Shown one piece after another: positions 48,587 through 60,819 of a stretch of 64,000 nt of DNA. The DNA comes from Nepenthes gracilis (Eukaryota; Streptophyta; Magnoliopsida; Caryophyllales; Nepenthaceae). The notes below the pieces were generated by a model. The model was not told where the DNA came from and did not search any database. It saw only the letters and a list, made by a program, of their open reading frames with translations. Both the position numbers and the translations under genes were made by a program. Where the stretch lies: the NCBI GenBank assembly GCA_033239525.1, contig BSYO01000023.1, positions 12,602,158 to 12,666,157 of the forward strand, given 5' to 3'. Positions within the stretch are counted from its first letter, which is position 1. Every line of letters begins with the position of its first letter.

Positions 48587-51069
48587 TTGTCACCGCCTGT
48601 GAGAAAAACAATAATCAGGCCACCTAACCGAGAATAAGGATATGGAAAACACCAAGATCCAGGCAAGCATACCATCTAAGGTTGTCATTTCACGTGGCGA
48701 TTATCTGACGAAGGGCAGTCATGGAAATGCTTGTCCAGTCTCAAATGTAAATGCAGTGATGCTGGTAGCTCAGGTACACATAATGTCCAAGGTCCTTCGG
48801 ACAATTTGTAACAGATTGGAGGGACACCCAACTCCCAAGCTTCTGCATCTAAGAGGAGAAATCGGAGGGAAAAGCAGTCAACCAAATAGGTAACTCCGCA
48901 GCATGCAAACCTAGAGGCTCGAGAGGTTACAAGCGACAAGGCCTAGACTCCGCTAGAAGGCTGACTACGTGTTGGAGCACAGGATAAAAGCTTAGAACGA
49001 TGGAATCCACACTATTTCCGAGATGTTAAGAAGCCTTTAGCCTGAGAAGAAGTCTCATACAATACCTTGCCGAGAAGAGCTCATGGCCAATAGATACAGC
49101 ATGTCTTCCCAAATAACTCAGAGTTGAGAATCTTCCTCAATGTTAAGAGGGTTGCATCTACCTCCCAGATGGAGAAGAGAATCAGAAAGATTGAGTAGTG
49201 GCTTTTCCAAGGAAGCATGGACATACACTCGGTGTACTAGACAAGTCACCATTTATGAGGGAAATCTAGATGTAACAACTCCCTCTAAAATTCAAAATGC
49301 TGACCCTGGAGCCCTACGACGGAAGTTCTAATCCCATCGATTATCTGGATCACTTCCGTACCCTACTGAGATTCTAGAGCCTAGACGATTCAACCATATA
49401 CCTCTACTTCCCATTGCCTCTCAAAGGAGATACTCACATTTGGTTTTACCGGCTACAACCAAATTCGATCCAAACATTTCAAGAGCTGACTGATAACTTT
49501 TTATCATAGTTTTTATCCAGTCAAAAGGAAGAACAACAGCCTTGACGCCTTGTCTGCATCCAATAAGGGCCAAATGAGAGTCTAGAGTTCTTCCTGACCC
49601 GGGTTAACAATGAGGCCTGAAAGATATCGAAGCTAACTGGCAAGGTGAAGTTGAATTCTTTCATGGCGATCACACAGTCGGTGAATTTGTCAAACACTTG
49701 GCTCAATGAGAGTCCAGGACTTTTCTTGAGGTGGAGACTATCAGTTAGGCATATATCATCAACAAAGATGCTAACGAGGCCAGAGCACACAAGTCTTCAT
49801 TTAGGATCAATGAGTGGGAAAATGAGGAATGGAGACAATTCCACCACTTGAGATACCATGAAGCAATTGAGGATGGAACCGAGTATCTGAAAGAAATATA
49901 AGCCCTTAAACCTAACTCCTTTGAATGACACTCAGACAAATGTTCGAATGCAGATCTGGAACGAGAGGTTTCTGAAGTAGCCTAAGCTGTTCAAGAACTT
50001 GAAAGAAGGGGACCAGTGCAAGTATTATTTCTACTATGGATTTTAGGGTCATAATATCAAGGATTACCGGACTCTAAAAAAAAGATCATGACCCTTATCC
50101 AGAAAGGGTATATCAACAAATTCTTGAGAGAATTGGGGCAAGCCTATGGGAGTACAAATAATGACGAGTTGGGGTAATAAGAGTAGCAACACATTCGAAT
50201 TGCGGTCAGAGTGATAAATATAATATCAACCAAAATACACAGAAATAAAGCTCCAGGGCACCCAAAAAAGACTTCTAGTAGCAAGAAGTAGAAGATAGGA
50301 GTAATGAACGATAACTTTAGTTTTAGTAACGATGATATTACTCATATAATACTTTCCATTCCCACCCTTTTGTATCTGTACTCATTTCATGCGGTACTCT
50401 TGACTACCAATTGAAATAAATCTTTATTGATAATAAAAATTTGAGAAATTTAATGTACATTAATACCTACTTTAAGCTCAAATTGAAAAAAGACTAGATG
50501 AGACCGACTGAGAGACCCTTATACGGATTAGACAATAAATTCATGCATGTTCAGGAAACCATTTAATTGGATGTCACACTAGGAATGTATCGAAAAATAG
50601 CGTTCTAAATGCTCATGTTCCTAGTCATCAATCTTCTTCCGGTCTACAACGTTGTTCTGGGACGACCCTAGTTAGTTGCATTTAAAATAGGGATATCGAT
50701 CCCACGCTTGAAGATAAAATTTATGACAGTACGTAGAGTCAGAGAAATCCTAGGTGACCAAGTCACTAATTGAACGTGTTATTTATTTAAAATCAATCAA
50801 GCGATTCTAAATCAGCCGATTGAGAAATTTAATCTTTAAGATGAAGTAACTCCATAGTAAGGTCAGTTCGTTGAGCTAACCAACCGAATTCCAATAGATC
50901 CAAACAAGCCCTAGAAATATGTATAGATCAAAAGCTATTTACCGAGTCAACTGCGTGAATAGTCAATGACTGTTTTTGATAAAACTCAAATGTGTTTGCA
51001 TGGACACCCGTGAATATGATGAAAATTTTGTCCAATGTGATGATTTATAGGTTGGGTCTTAATCCCGGA

Positions 51070-53255
51070 GAGAGGGAAGGGCTGATGTGGGGCTTCCATC
51101 ACTGCCGTCGCTAGAGGAGCCGACATCGGGAATAGAAGTTGGTGAAGCGCTCTCCATGACATTACCTTCCATTTTATGCATCGATGTGAGTAGAGGAAGG
51201 AATCGCGAACCGAAATAGAACAACCGCCACCGTCGCCGCCTTCACTAGAGGAAATAGACAAGTAAATCCTTCCCTTCTCCTTGTGGATGCCGATTTTGGG
51301 GTTGCATATGTCAATTTTGAAAAAAATTGGTCCAATCGTGGAAAAATGAATTGAGGTGCGGTAAAGAGAGAGAAAACGCTGTCGTTGGCTTGCATGCGTC
51401 GTCATTGCCATCGCCGGGCTGCTGTTGCCGTTGCCCATGTTGGAGCTGTCCTCTACAAAAGAGAAACATGAAGGGCGACAGAGGAGCAACGCGGCAGGGA
51501 AAGAGAAGGGCACGCGTGAAGCAGAGAGAGAATCGTGCAATTCGGGTACCTTGGAGTATCCTTTTAGTAAATATACTTGGAATAAAGTCGAAACAAGTGT
51601 CTATAATCTGTTTTCTTGGTTTGATTTAATATCTGATATATTTTAAATACTATTTAAAATTTTTACTAATATGCATGTATTTTTATACACCCAATCAGTT
51701 TATTCTGGACATGTATGTATGGCTCATTGGCTGATTTGGGAATTTTTGGTACGGGCTTTATGATTTTAAAGGATTTAATATTTTTCTAACAGCCTAAATA
51801 ATTTATCAGACATTATATATATTTATATTAGTATGTGTATATAAAAATGTGTATGCAATTTATATAAGCCGTGCATTTCAACATACAAGTGCCAGATTGT
51901 GGTCACTATATTTTGATTTATTATTAGATATTCTAGTCAACTCTCGATGAAAAAATATTTATTATTGAAAATCCCTTCCTACTGGTAGGAAAAGTTTGGA
52001 GTAGTGATACTTTCCATTTTGATGATTTGATTCATCCTCATAATATATTCAAACGTCTTAATATATCTGATAAACTTGATGATTACACCCAAAATCGTGG
52101 GTGATAAAATATAGTGAGCAACCTTATCCATGGGAGACAGAGTATATAGGTGGCTAAGCATACTGGCTTAATTCACATTTGATATGGTCTATGGTTACCA
52201 AGAATATGTGTAACCCTTTCTCAAATTAGTCTTTAAATAATCAAAACTCAAATTTAATATATGATTTGTATTTCTACATAGATTTATATTAAATTTTGGT
52301 TTGAACTTGGATTTTAGATTTGGATTTAAGATTTTTCAATTTTGCCCACAGATGGGTCTTGATATGTCTCATACAAATAATTTTAATTATGTGCTTTGAT
52401 CCAAATCTTTGAGCTATTTATTGTGATACTATTTTAATTTCTACACACGCTATTGGATCATCCAACTATCGAATTCTATCTCAAATCACAAGATGATTGG
52501 GTCTTGAATTTGGACTCAGATTTGGACTCGGACTCAGATTTGGATTTGGATTGGATATCGGTTTACTGAAATCGGTGCGAATCACTTCTGGTTGTACATA
52601 TACACATCCCGATGAGGATTATTTTCTGATTTGGACATTTATTTTGGATTTAAATATTTAATTTGAGTACGAAACTATTATTGAATTTTATATATTGAAT
52701 TTTTATTATATTTATTATATCGACGATTTAGACTTAGTTAGTTATTTGATTGGATATTTATCTATTCGACCCTCCCTCTAATTTATTGGACTTGTTTTAT
52801 TTAAATATGATATTTATTTGGTTTTATACTCTTATTTTATATTTTGTCCCTTTAGAGTAGAAGATTCAAATGTATCATAGGAGTAATGATGTGATCTGTC
52901 AACTATTCATCCGATTTAGTGAATTTTAATTTAGTTATCATTTAAATTGGCATTTGATATGATTGAATTTTGAATCTGGCTGGATATAGACCCATAGTTA
53001 TATTTCGAGAATAATTGAGACATTATATTATATCTAATTATGATTTTGGTTGAATTATTACCTCCTTAAGATGATTATGGAGTAGGTCGTGTTTAGATTG
53101 TCCAAACGGTTGTCCGATAAGGTCCAATGGAGGTTTTGATTTATCGGATTCTGTATATTTGGTTTATCACACCCAAATTTTTTGGGACTTGGCAGTATTT
53201 ATTAAAATTATTTAGAATTTTAAATTTTAAAAATTATAATTAATTATTTCATTGA
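51070..53255 (-). mobile_element. LTR-like block nested in element 3
   Basis: It interrupts Tat-like pol sequence and aligns along much of its length with the insertion at 20805-23266 (for example around 51180-51330 and 51840-52160). Near 53180 the minus strand has 'aatttgggtgtgataaacc', typical near the start of long chromovirus LTRs. Borders are approximate, because pol sequence of element 1 is also missing on one side. No domains are seen. Confidence 0.5.
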
Positions 53256-53580
53256 CCTATTTGATCCGAATTCGTGACATATACTGTTATAAAGTCATAC
53301 ATTTTGGTTTAAAAAATATGAAAGTAACATGCCAGAGGCTGGTAAACAAAATATTTGAGGCACAAATCAAAAGAAATATAGATGTATATGTTAATGGCAT
53401 GGTCATCAAAAGTATAGTAGCCGACTATCATATTTATAACCTAGGTAAAACTTTTGAGGCAGTTCGAGTAAACCAGATGAAGTTAAATATAACAAAGTGT
53501 GTGTTCGAAATAACTTTTAGAAAGATCTTTGAGTTTGTCGTGTCTCAATGGGGGATTGAAGCGAACTCGAGAAAATAAAA
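53255..53580 (+). pseudogene. Reverse transcriptase fragment, Ty3/gypsy Tat-like
   Basis: The open frame contains YCYKVIHFGLKNMKVTCQRL, then VYVNGMVIKS where Ty3/gypsy elements have the YVDD catalytic motif, and KLNITKCVFEITFRKIFEF with VVSQWGIEAN. The order and spacing fit the RT palm and thumb of Tat-type elements. The catalytic Asp pair is lost (Asn-Gly), so this copy could not polymerise DNA. Confidence 0.85.
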
Positions 53581-53882
53581 GTTTTTGTGGACATAAATTC
53601 ATCTTGCATCGTGAGAAAAGTCCAAAGGCTAATCGGGAGACTCACAACACTCTCCCAATTCTTGATAAAATCATAGAAAAATATTTTTCCTTTTTCAAGA
53701 CCCGGAGAGGAATTAAGGCAAACATATTCCAATGGACAGAGGACTACCAAGCATCCTTTCAAGAATTAAATAAATATCTCACCGACACAACGCTAAGATC
53801 GGTCCAAAGTGGGCAATAGTTTGAGGTACAATAACTGGTTTACTACGTAAGCAAAATTCTAACATACACCAAGACTCGATAC

Positions 53883-54068
53883 TTGCAAGTTGAAAGGATA
53901 GCTCTAGCACTAATCTACTCCGCCAGAAAGTTGCGATCATACTTCCAAACCTATAAGATTATCGTCCTAACTAACCAACCACTTAAGAGAATCCTACAGA
54001 AATCCAAAGTGTCAAAACAATTAATCAAATGGAAAATCGAATTGAGCGACTTTGACATAAAATTCTAA
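53883..54068 (+). pseudogene. RNase H fragment, Ty3/gypsy Tat-like
   Basis: The frame reads ERIALALIYSARKLRSYFQT, then IIVLTNQPLKRILQKSKVSK and KWKIELSDFDIKF, the connection/RNase H region that follows RT in Ty3/gypsy elements. Element 1 has the same region at 43040-43240 with more stops, and element 4 at 57930-58040. Confidence 0.8.
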
Positions 54069-54480
54069 CTGCAGCTGACCACAAACGGTCAAGCTCTCTA
54101 AGATTTCATAGTCAAAACGATGACATCGATTTCAGATGACATTAAGAAGCACGAAGACACACGTCACTAAGAAGAGGCTTCGATCGGGGTATCACATGTG
54201 GACAAATCATCATCCTAATCTTAGAATGGAGTAGGCATGGTCTTGATAATTTCGAATGGGTCAAATATAAAATATTCAATGACACTCGAATTTTTGGCCA
54301 CCAACAATATCGTTGATTACAAGATCTTATTGGTCAGATTCAGAATAATAAAGGAATGCTCAGCCAGTGGCCAAGTTGTCCATAACGACTTGAAACTGAT
54401 TGACAACAAGGTCACCAAATTTTGAAACATCTAGCCCATTACTCACAAAATATCTTGCTAGAGTGAAAGCTCTGACCAGA

Positions 54481-54556
54481 TCATTCGATTTGAGAGGTTG
54501 AGAAGGGAGGAACAATGGAATGCAGAGGGCTTTCGCATAATGTTAAAGATCGCTAT
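54481..54556 (-). pseudogene. PANB exon 1 fragment fused to element 3
   Basis: The sequence matches the first ~45 bp of PANB coding DNA, but the start codon has become ATA (54556-54554). Tat-like sequence joins at the same point as at 43641. Confidence 0.85.
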
Positions 54557-54829
54557 CATAGAATTTAGTGGGATGATAATCGTCAAATTTGGTAAAGGTG
54601 GGAGGAATTCTTGAATTTGTTTGAAGAACAATGGTGCGTTTCTGCGACGCCATCAGATCGTGATTGGTGGTTGAAATAATAAATAAAATATAACTTTCTG
54701 CAATTTGTATCGTTTTTTTTCTAAAAGAAACTCTACTGTGAAAAAAATGGATTCAAATAGCTTCACATTTTATATAAATTCAAATACTTATTTTCATAAT
54801 TTTAATTATATATTTTAAAATAAATCATT
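54557..54829. repeat. PANB leader and upstream block, copy 5, left arm
   Basis: Leader followed by AT-rich upstream DNA, broken at 54830 by the solo LTR. Confidence 0.8.
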
Positions 54830-54834
54830 ATTAA

Positions 54835-55872
54835 TGAGAACAGCCGAAAAGCGGTCAGCCTATGGACTAAGCCCACGGATGGAGGAAGGGCACAAAGGAT
54901 AGTGACCTACAGCATGGCCTCACAAAAGGTCGGGATCAAGCAGCGGAGCGGTCAATCCAGGCAGGTCGACCAGAGACCGTTCGGTAGGAAACTGGCGATA
55001 CGAGTTGCCCCATGAGAACCCCTCCAGCTCACTAGTCGGTCGGCAACACAGTGCAGTGCAGCGCAGCGCAAACACGCTAGAAAAACTTACCATAGTCATC
55101 CAAAATATCTCAGGGGATATCTCCTAAATATTGCTCAAGATCACGTATCTCCCCAGGATAACAATTACAACTCGAAGAATATCCTATCCAAGCTCGCGTG
55201 CCACCCCGAATGGCAATTATGATTTAACAAATCATTCCATAAAGGCGGTGATCATGCGGCGATCCCTAGGATCACCTCAGTGAACGAAAGAATTCTAGCC
55301 GGCAACAGTGATTGCCTTGACAAGCGCCCATTATCACCGAGACAGCTCAACATATCGACATGGGCAACTATCGCTAACCGTAGAACCCAAAGAAAGCTAA
55401 ACTTCCCCCATCAACTATAAATACCCCTTCGCCCCATAGGCTAACGGGATGCCATCACGAACTAGAAAAAGCAAGCGCGATTGAGAAAAAAGCAACCCTA
55501 TGTGCTCAAGCACACCTCTAACTCTATGCTGCTCCCTGTTGAATGCACCTTTATCTCTAAGTTGTTCCATGTCGAACGCATCCTGTAAAGCCTAGTCTCC
55601 GAACCACACTCAATTTCCGCACCCATGCAACATCCATATATATCTCTCACATCCTTACATCTTTCTATCAATTTGAGAAAGATTTTTGACTTAAGCGTCA
55701 GATGTTATATTATGAAGTAAGTCCTATCAATCCTCTGATACTTTGTTTGTTGGTTGTGGTATGAGAACCCAGGTTTGCAGTAACGGAGACTAGATCCACT
55801 TTAATTTGATCCACCGTGAAAGATCAAGTGACTTCCTAATCCGTACAATAATTCGAATCTAAGGACGCATCA
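54835..55872 (+). mobile_element. Solo LTR (1038 bp) in PANB upstream block
   Basis: Begins TGAGAACAGCC and ends GACGCATCA, with a TATA box 'aactataaatacccc' at about 55411. Alignment with the other upstream blocks shows it is an insertion. Flanks are ATTAA (54830-54834) and ATTAT (55873-55877), one mismatch. The last ~150 bp match Tat-like LTR ends. Confidence 0.8.
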
Positions 55873-55877
55873 ATTAT

Positions 55878-56911
55878 AATCTAACTATATTATAGAAAAA
55901 TTACAAATAACTAAGACTAATAATTTTTAAAGAATTAAAGTATAATTATTTATTATATTAAGATAAAAAAATATTTTTTTGTCTTTTCAAAAAATAAAAT
56001 CCTTCTCAATACAGATTTAAAGCATATAGAGAAGCCCTTGAAATGCCATCTATGGATTGACAAAAATTTGGGGATCCTATCTCACTTTTTTAAAAAATAG
56101 AATTCTATTTATTTAAGAAAATTTAATAGAAAAGATTTAAAATAAGAAAATATTATATAATGATATATTTTAAATTTTTTTATAATATTAATATGTACTT
56201 AATTTTAAATTTAATATTTTAAAAATTTTAATAAAGTAATTATTTAAATATATTATTTATTATTAAAATTTTAATAACTAAATTTTTTTCAATTCTACAA
56301 CTCAGATTAAAAAAATAATATTTCACTTCTTTCTATTAACAATCTTTAGATCTTAAATTGTCAATTATATTCATATTTTTAAAAAATTGAAAAATAATAG
56401 TAGTCTTATTTTTGAAATTTTTTATAATATTAGTATTTTAATATTTTATCATTTGTTAAAAAATTTAGTTGTTATTATATATTTTTAAAATAAATTAAAT
56501 AAGATTCATCAAATTATATTAAATTAAAAAATTATGTATACATAGGAGGGGCTTCTACACAACTTTAAGGAGTCACTCAATTTATAGAGAGTTGGGCTAA
56601 TGACCATAAATAGCACCCTCGTTTATGTATTTTTAATATGATATTTTAATTTTATTGATTATATACTCAATATTTTTTAATTCTAAATAATTTAAGTTTA
56701 ACCAAAGAAAAACTAGATTTTTTTAAAAAAAAAAATTAAGAATATAGCATTTTAATAATTTCGAAGTTGGGGAGAAAAAATCACGTTAGAAATATCTTTA
56801 TTATTTAATAAAAAATTTAATAAATAATCTTTAAATTTAAAAAATTGATAGTAGAGATTATCCTTTAAATTTGTATTAAAAAAATATATTGAATGTTCAA
56901 CGGATACAAAT
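55878..56911. repeat. PANB upstream block, copy 5, right arm
   Basis: Continues the block interrupted at 54830, with islands near 56026-56090 and 56535-56630. It ends CAAAT (56907-56911) against element 4. Confidence 0.8.
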
Positions 56912-58460
56912 TGATGGTTACGGCCATCATTGGGCCTGCCCGTCACACAGAAGGGTAAGAGATTCAAATGATAACGACCCAATAGAAAATATTATTGAGC
57001 CCATCAGGCGAATAATACAATGTTTGAATTAGGATATATGATCTGAACTGTCGGATATTAAATAATCATAACGGCTTACTTAATGTATTATCTTAGGCGA
57101 CGGCAATGCCGATCTAAAAACTGGATACTAGGCGATTCTCATATTAAATTAAGGCAATTGTTATATATCCAAATAACATCCCTCACCACTGAAAATACAC
57201 CATATACACGTATTGATTTAGGAGCTCACCAATAAATTGACACCTTTTATTATGAATAAAACCTCTCATCCAAAGAATAGAAGAAACAAAAGATGACAAA
57301 AAAAGAGAAAGCGACAACAATGCTTGAAAAACGGCTACAAAAATTAGACACTCCATTAAACGAGTATAAAACAATTAAAGACACTTCACCAGTTAGGCGT
57401 GCAACTACTAAAAGTCACTTCACCAGACAAGTATAAAATAAAATGCACTCCATACAAATACTTTTTTTCATCCTCTCTACATTCTTACACTTATTTCCTT
57501 ACATTTTCTTAATCGAGTGAAAAGATTTCTGATTTAAACGTCGGTGGATATATCAGGCAGTAAGTTTTTTATACCTTTTATCTCTTATTTGTTTTATTAT
57601 GATACATAGGATCTAAATTGAGTTACAAAAATTGAACCCGATTCAATTCAAATGCTCGTGCATGATAAGGTGGCTCCTTAATTTATACAATAATTTGAAT
57701 CTCAAAGATGCATCATTATCATCTTCTGTGGAAGGACAATAGTCCAACCACCTAACCGAGAATAAATGATATGGCAAACACCAAGATTCAGACAAGCGTA
57801 CCACATAAGGATGTCATTTCACTTAGCGATTACCCGAAAAAGGTTAGACACGAAAATACTCATCCGGCCACAAATGCAAATGTGGATATGCTGGCGGGTC
57901 AAGTAAACACAATGTCCAAGGCCATAAGATTATCGTTCTAACTAACCAACCACTAAAGTGAATCATATAGAAACCCAAAATGTCTAAACGATTGATCAAA
58001 TGGACGATCAAATTGGGCAAGTTTGATATAGAATTCCAATCATGACCCACCATAAAAGGTTAAACTCTCGCAGATTTCACAGTCGAAACGGCGATACCGA
58101 TTTCGGACGACAATAAGAAGCATGAAGACACCTATCACCAAGAAGAAGCTCCGATCTGGATCTTACATGTGGACGGGTCATTATCCCAATCTTGGAATGG
58201 AGTAAGCATGGTCTTGAGAACTATAAATGGGTCAAATAAAAAATTATCAACGACACTCAAATTTTCAACCACCAATAAGTCGCTGAGTCTGAGGTCTTAT
58301 TGGCTAGACTCAGAATAACCAAAAATACTAAACCAGAAACCCAGCCGCCTACAACAACTCAAAACAGATTGTGAATTAGGTTACCAAAAATTTTGAAGCA
58401 TATAGCCCATTACTCGCAAATTATCTCGCTAGAATGAAAGCTCTGACTGGGCCATTCGAT
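56912..58460 (+). mobile_element. Tat-like Ty3/gypsy remnant 4, mostly deleted
   Basis: LTR 56912-57715 (TGATGGTTACGG to GATGCATCA), leader, and gag start ATGGCAAACACCAAG near 57771. Near 57923 the sequence jumps from gag ('atgtccaaggcc') straight to RNase H ('ataagattatcgttctaac'), a deletion of most of gag-pol. It ends at the PANB junction near 58460. Confidence 0.75.
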
Positions 58461-58528
58461 TTGAGAGGCCAAAAAGGGAGGAATAGCGGGAATGCCAAGG
58501 GCTTTCGCATGATGTTAAAGGTCGCTGT
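58461..58528 (-). pseudogene. PANB exon 1 fragment fused to element 4
   Basis: Matches the first ~45 bp of PANB coding sequence with one extra base. The start codon is now ACA (58528-58526). Same Tat-PANB junction as the other two copies. Confidence 0.85.
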
Positions 58529-60819
58529 CACAGATTTGAGAGGGACAATAATCGTAAAACTTGGTGAAGGTGGGAGGAATTCTTGAATTTGTTTGAAGAA
58601 CAGCCGTGTGTTTGGGCGGCGCCACCAGCTCTTGGTTGATGGTTGAAATAATAAATAAAATGCAAGTTTTTTACAATTTTTATCGTCCTTTTTCTTAAAA
58701 AAAAAAAAAAAAAAGGACCTACTATGAACAAAGGGATTCGAAATAGATTTCTATTTTATATAAATTAAAATATTTATTTTGGTAATTTTAATTATATATT
58801 TTAAAATAAATCATTACAATATAACTATATTATAGAAAATTTATAAATAATTAAAATTATTTATTTTTAAATAATTAAGTTATAATTATTTATTATATTA
58901 AGATAAAAAATAATTTTTTTAACTTTTTAAGAACTAAAATCCTCCTCAATGCAGGAAATAAAGCATATAAAGAAGCTCTTGAAATGCCTTCTATGGATTG
59001 ACAAAAAAATTGGGCATCCTATCTCACTTGAAAAAACAAAAATAGAATTCTATTTATTGAAGAAGATTATTATATTAAAATTTAACAGCAAAGTTTTAAA
59101 AATAAAAGATATTACATATTGTTATATTTTTAATTTTTTATAATATTAATATCTACTTAATATTAAATTTAATATTTTAAAAATTTTAATAAAAGTATTA
59201 TTTAAATATATTATTTATTATTTAAATTTTTTAACAGTTAAAGTTTTTTAATCCAACAACTAAAATAAAAAAATAAGATTTTATTTCTCTGTATTAACAA
59301 TATTTAGATCTTAAATTGGCTATTATATTTATTTGTTTAAAAAAATATAATAAAATTAGTAGTCTTATTTTTTAAATTTATTATAATATTATTTTAATAT
59401 TTTATTATTTATTTAAAAATTTGATATTATTTTATATTTTTAAATAAATCAAATAAGAATCATTAAATTTGTTGCGTCCTGAGAATCTGGCCGTACGTCA
59501 GTCAAGGCACGAGCGGCCTTTTAGGCGTGCGGACGTATAGAAACGGGCAACACAAAGTAAACTGAACTCGAACAGAGAAAGAGAAGTATGGGGACAGTGG
59601 GAGAACATGTTGGTTTACGTGGAAAACCCCTTAATCTGATGGGGGTGAAAAATCACGGCAGCGGACAGGCGGTCCGAGAAATTTCACTATTGTGGTGAAA
59701 AGATACAATGAATATCAGGTCGTTTCGCTTGGCTTTAGGGTATTACAAACAGGAAAATGCATTTCTCTCATCACTCTTTTCTCTTTGCCTTAGTTTTTCT
59801 CTTGAAGATTCTTGCTTAAGCGTAAACAGATAGATTCAGAATTAGGACCCTCCCTTAGTAGCTAAAATGGGGTATTTATAAGGAGTGTGATGCCGTAAGG
59901 AGGCGACATGTGGCACCGGCGTGTCGTACGCCTCGCCAACATCGCCACTCATCAGAAGGGCGGGACAGTGGGGACACAGCATCGTAGATACGGTGACTTG
60001 GGCGCATGGCCTGCGCGCGTCGGCCAAGGTCGTGCCGTTGGTTGCTCGTGGGCAAGATATGCCGCATAAGTTATATCCGGTGGCACCTTGCCATTTTGGC
60101 TTTTCAGGCGGTCCTCGTCCTACAATGGATCAAAGCATCCTCTCGGATGGCCAGTGTCTTTGTCGCTTAACTTGATTTTTCAGGCGCTCGGAAATGGGTT
60201 GGTCACTTGGGCCTGATTTGTCTCGTGGGCCTTTTGGGCTAGCTTTCTCCTACGATCATTTGGGCCTGTGATTGCAATTTTGGGCCTTGGATTTCATGAC
60301 CCATCAAAATTATATTAAATTTAAAAAAAAAATATTATGTATGCACCGGAGGGGCTTCTACACACCTTTAGGAATTCCCTCAATTTATATAAAGTTGGGC
60401 TAATAACCATAAATAGCAGCTGGTTTGTATATTTTTAATATGATATTTTAATTTTATTTATTATATACTCATTCTTAATACTTTTTAATTCAAAATATTT
60501 TAATTTAACCAAAGAGAATTTTTTTTTTTTGAAAAATTAAGAATAAAGCATTTGAATAATTTCGATTTTGGGGAGGAAAAATCTCCGCAGAAACATCTTC
60601 ATTATTGAATAAAAAAATGTAATAAATAATATTTAAATTAAGAAAAAAATGATCTCAATGATTATCTTTTAAATTTTTTTACATAAATATTAGTATTTAA
60701 ATGTTCAATTGATACAAATATTGTATAAAATTTTATTAAAAAAATATTGTATGTAATTTTTTATAATTTAAAATATTCTCGATTGAATTTTAATTTTACA
60801 ATGAACATAAAAATATACT
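58529..60819. repeat. PANB leader and upstream block, copy 6
   Basis: Leader and AT-rich block with islands near 58968-59030 and 60336-60420, split by the solo LTR at 59470-60306. The Tat insertion site (CAAAT, 60715-60719) is empty and the sequence continues as in copy 1 ('ttataatttaaaat' near 60760). It ends at the next solo LTR. Confidence 0.8.
59470..60306 (-). mobile_element. Solo copia-type LTR (837 bp), perfect AAATT duplication
   Basis: On the minus strand it begins TGATGGGTCATGAAATCC and ends CAGGACGCAACA. The flanks AAATT (59465-59469) and AAATT (60307-60311) are identical. The plus-strand 'cgtggaaaacccc...gaaaaatcacgg' near 59620-59660 is the reverse-strand form of a copia LTR hairpin. 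A TATA box 'ccttataaatacccc' lies on the minus strand near 59875. Confidence 0.85.

Larger units (their letters stand above)
47789..54480 (+). mobile_element. Tat-like Ty3/gypsy remnant 3, with nested insertion
   Basis: The longest copy. LTR 47789-48586 (798 bp), leader, gag (about 48650-49990, including frame 49645-49851 with VRHISSTKMLTRPEHTSLH), protease-like region (50400-50700), then a foreign block about 51070-53255. Reverse transcriptase (53255-53580) and RNase H (53883-54068) follow, ending at the PANB junction near 54485. Integrase and the 3' LTR are absent. Confidence 0.75.

Noticed and set aside
54835..55872. Considered as a Tat 5' LTR with internal region
   Set aside because: Alignment shows PANB upstream DNA resuming right after its CA end with a near-perfect target duplication, so it is a solo LTR.
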